From positions 66,445,495 to 66,509,494 of the forward strand of contig CP141127.1 of the NCBI GenBank assembly GCA_035236585.1: a stretch of 64,000 nt of DNA. Reading direction: 5' to 3'. Position numbers and translations under genes: made by a program. Each line of letters starts with the position of its first letter. Position 1 is the stretch's first letter. The DNA is from Warburgia ugandensis (taxonomy: Eukaryota > Streptophyta > Magnoliopsida > Canellales > Canellaceae). The notes under the pieces are model-generated. The model saw only the letters and a program-made list of their open reading frames with translations. It was not told the origin of the DNA and made no database searches. This document shows positions 61,309 to 64,000 of the stretch, piece by piece.

Positions 61309-62194
61309 GGGATGCTTTATAAAGAATCTCATCTTTTAACTTTTCCTAGAGTTCAAAGACAAAGCTAGAAGAAATGGAGAGAGGAAGATCACCCTCACCC
61401 AGATTCCCACAAGCCTCATACGTAAAGGTAGGGTTCTTAACCAACTAATTTCCTTCTTTTATTGTCATTCTATTTCTTATTTCGATCATCTTTTTATTGC
61501 ATGCAACCATTTAGCTTTTTACACATCCACCTAAGGTTGCAAGCACTTCTTTTGTTAGATCATTCATAGCATATGTGCACATTATACTTGCATGCAGTTC
61601 TCTTACACTTTCTAGGTAGCACACATCATTCCTTAGATCTTGTATTGTAGCTATGCTTCTTTACTTCCTAATGCATCTAAGTTTCACGTATCTTACAAGT
61701 TTACTTGCACACTCTTTCTTTCATGATTTCCACTTGCTCTGACTTGCATGCATAGCAGTATTAATATTAGAAATTACATTCACAAATCTTACCTTTCATC
61801 TATTGCATGTGTTTATGACGTTAGCATCTTAAAATAGCATGCTTCAATCTTTTCTCTAATGCATGTCCCTTAAATTCCCTAGTTTTGCACACATTTATTT
61901 TAGCAACTCCACACATCAACCATGCATGATTAAAACACATTCTCTTTATTCTTACATGTTTAGAACTTGCATTTATCTTAGGATTCTTCCTTCCTTCCAC
62001 CAATTTTCATTGCATGCATGAAGTCTCACCTCATGCATCTTCCATATAGAATAGCATGCAGCCTCCCTCTTAAATGTTTATGTCAGCTTTACATGCATAA
62101 CATGCACCATAGCACAGCTCCCTTTGGTCCATTTCATTACATGCAATCCACATAGGCAATAGTATGAATTATCCTTTCATGCTCCATGCATCAT

Positions 62195-62430
62195 TCATAC
62201 TTAAATTTACACGCAAGTCATTGACCACTTAATGCCTCACCACAACCCATCATAGTCCACTCCACCACCTCAGGCATCCATGCACCAGCCATCACTCATT
62301 TCATTACAAACACACACACCCCTCATTCATACTTAGATGCATAGGCAAGTTATTGACTACTCAATGCCTAACCACAACCCATCTTAATCGACTCTACCAC
62401 CTTAGGCATCCATGCACCAGCCATCATCCA
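62195..62430 (+). repeat. Local tandem duplication in copy B
   Basis: The segment 'attcatacttag/aaat...gcaagt(c/t)attgac(c/t)ac' through 'catgcaccagccatc' occurs twice in a row. Copy A has it once (about 10950-11050). Confidence 0.65.
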
Positions 62431-63400
62431 TTTCATTACACGCACACTCCCATATTATTTTCTTGCACACACTCCTCCATCTCTCCACTTATTTGCACAC
62501 ATTCTTCTCCTTCATGTTTTAATTCTTTGTTTTATTTTGTGATTTGGGAATAAAGGAGAAAGACCATTACATCTGCTTCCTCATCTCCTAAGGTTGGAAT
62601 TGGTGAGTCGTTAGAGAAACACCAGTGTCTCTCTTTTAAAATTTCTTTATTCTTTCTTAAAGAAGGAAGGCTTCTCTATGGCTTCCCCTACTTTAAGAAG
62701 AAGGTACCTCTAATCCTCTCTTGGCTCTCTCTTTAAGAAGTTACCCTCTATTACAGAGTATCTAGTTAATGAGATGCAAAAATTTATTTTACATCTTCCA
62801 TTTTATTCTTCTTTTATGGGTCATGATCTTTTATTAAAGATGTTAGCTGCCACTTTTCTTGGCTGCTTTAGCACTTGAATCCTAAGGATCTTTGGAAAGT
62901 ATTTGAGTTTTTGGATTGTGGCATGTCTGGTTAAGGTGATGATAAAAGCTTGGTGGTTAGTAGTGTAAAATGGGTTGAAGAGATGTGTACAAGCTCTTGT
63001 TGAGTGACACGACAAGAGAGCTCTACAAAGGAATTAAAGCCCAAAGTTGAGGAAGTTTATTTGCTTTCTTTTTATTTCTTTCATTATATTCTTATATAAT
63101 AAATCCTTATAATCAATCAATTAATGAGAAGTATCTTTTAGTTCTTAGTTAGTTTCTGATTTGATTTTCTTTAGCTACTTGTTTCTTTCTTTGCTTTATT
63201 TCTTATATTCCTTACTTTACTTTCCTTATTATTTTTTCTAGTTAGAATATTTCCTTTCCTAAAAAGATTTGGCTGGGTTAAAAAGAAAATGGTCTAAGTA
63301 TTAATTAAAACACCTTAAAAGAGTTCTTGTGGGATCAACCTATATTTACTGATTCTATACACTAATAGAAATGTGCATTTGTGGTAATTATTAAGGCACA

Positions 63401-63908
63401 ACAAGATGAAATCTTAGCCGCTCATCCAACATGACATCAAGCACCTCCTTTACAATCCATTTTAGAAAAATTTCTAATTTGGTGAAACACATGTTACATT
63501 TGTTAATGTAGTCAATTTGATCTTCAAATGGTTAGATTACTCAAACAAGATGAAATTCTAGCCAGTCATCCAAAGTAGAACCCAACATTCCTCTTAGGTT
63601 CTATTTTAGGAAAGTATCTAATTTTATAACCTTTTGACAAATGATGAAATATATGCTAAATAACCATGATCAAACCTCACAAAATTGACATCCGAAGCTT
63701 GATAAGTCTTCTCCATGGGGTAGAGGTCATAAAGTGAGATGCTTTTGCCTTAAAGCTTAGTTGCCAACTCTCACTTGATGATTATAGGTTTATATGTTTT
63801 TCACCTTATCCAATCCAAAGTAAGTGGCACATCAACCAAACAACTTAATATCAAATTAAGATATTTATAATAGAAATATTATTGAAACTAAAAATTTAAA
63901 GTATTACA
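63401..63908 (-). mobile_element. Chromovirus LTR remnant, copy B
   Basis: Equivalent of 12138-12683, ending GTATTACA. Confidence 0.55.
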
Positions 63909-64000
63909 TTCTACTCTCCTTACAAAAAATTCGTCCTTGAATTTCCATTACACTTTAGTGAATAGCTTTGGATTCTTCTTTATTATGTTCGCTTCTACTC
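63909..64000 (-). pseudogene. C-terminal end of a chromovirus polyprotein, cut by the window edge
   Basis: Matches 12684-12775: 'ttctactctcc', 'ttcgtccttgaa' and then the start of a chromodomain-coding region on the minus strand. Only about 90 bp are visible, so it is identified by similarity to copy A. Confidence 0.6.

Larger units (their letters stand above)
61136..63400 (+). mobile_element. LTR-like 3' portion within composite copy B
   Basis: Equivalent of 9931-12137: TATAAATA at 61301-61308, the 'catgcat'-rich stretch, then the Athila-type end block and TTAAGGCACA at 63400. A short internal duplication repeats a 'ttcatacttagatgcat' segment and an 'aggcatccatgcaccagccatc' segment at about 62195-62430. 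No gene seen. Confidence 0.5.
44228..64000 (+). repeat. Composite repeat unit, copy B, continuing past the window
   Basis: Collinear with copy A: 44228-45228 matches 4557-5515; 54089-55280 matches 5516-6724; 55290-56259 plus 61103-63908 matches 8824-12683; 63909-64000 matches 12684-12775. It is interrupted by element B and solo LTR D2. It starts inside the integrase of element F, whereas copy A starts inside an LTR. Apart from its mobile insertions I see no gene. Short frames such as 44481-44669, 54979-55167 and 55555-55797 are not conserved in copy A. Confidence 0.75.

Noticed and set aside
1..64000. Host genes, rRNA, CRISPR arrays or bacterial operons
   Set aside because: No open frame outside retrotransposon domains shows family motifs or conserved length, and no array of regular spacers was seen.

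Overview
This window is plant nuclear heterochromatin. It is AT-rich and built almost entirely of nested, decayed LTR retrotransposons of two Ty3/gypsy lineages: Tekay/Del-type chromoviruses (chromodomain, initiator-Met-tRNA primer site) and Athila-like elements (Asp-tRNA-like primer site). One Au-like SINE is present in two paralogous copies. I found no intact host gene, rRNA, tRNA or CRISPR array. The element types indicate a seed plant, most likely an angiosperm with a large repeat-rich genome; the species cannot be named from this sequence.

Layout. 1-4556: three Athila-like LTR pieces, a sense LTR (730-1128 plus 3855-4556) carrying a second sense LTR end (1-729) and an antisense solo LTR (1129-3854). 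4557-12683: copy A of a long composite repeat, with an inserted LTR (6725-8776) and an antisense Au-like SINE (about 9727-9930). 12684-21796: a decayed antisense chromovirus interior (element A: chromodomain, integrase, RNase H, RT, protease, gag), interrupted in gag by a 4,737-bp solo LTR (16415-21151) with the 5-bp target duplication TCAAC. 21799-22569: part of element A's other LTR. 22570-24816: an antisense Athila-like LTR, cut by the next element. 24817-44227: a sense Athila-like retrotransposon (element F). Its 5' LTR is split by a complete antisense Tekay element (element C, 25273-36016), and its integrase is cut off at 44228. 44228-64000: copy B of the composite repeat, running off the window. 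It carries a complete antisense element (element B, 45229-54083, target duplication CCACA) and a second giant solo LTR (56260-61097, target duplication TCGAG) that landed inside the SINE.

Relations. Copies A and B of the composite repeat are collinear once their private insertions are removed. Each therefore supplies an approximate empty site for insertions in the other, and this is the strongest support for the boundaries given. The coding remnants are recognisable gag-pol domains broken by stops, frameshifts and lost catalytic residues, so they are annotated as pseudogenes. The main points of interest are the composite repeat whose left edge is shared by two unrelated insertion contexts, the two giant solo LTRs, and a CpG-rich core inside each chromovirus LTR family that in the giant LTRs diverges much faster than its flanks.
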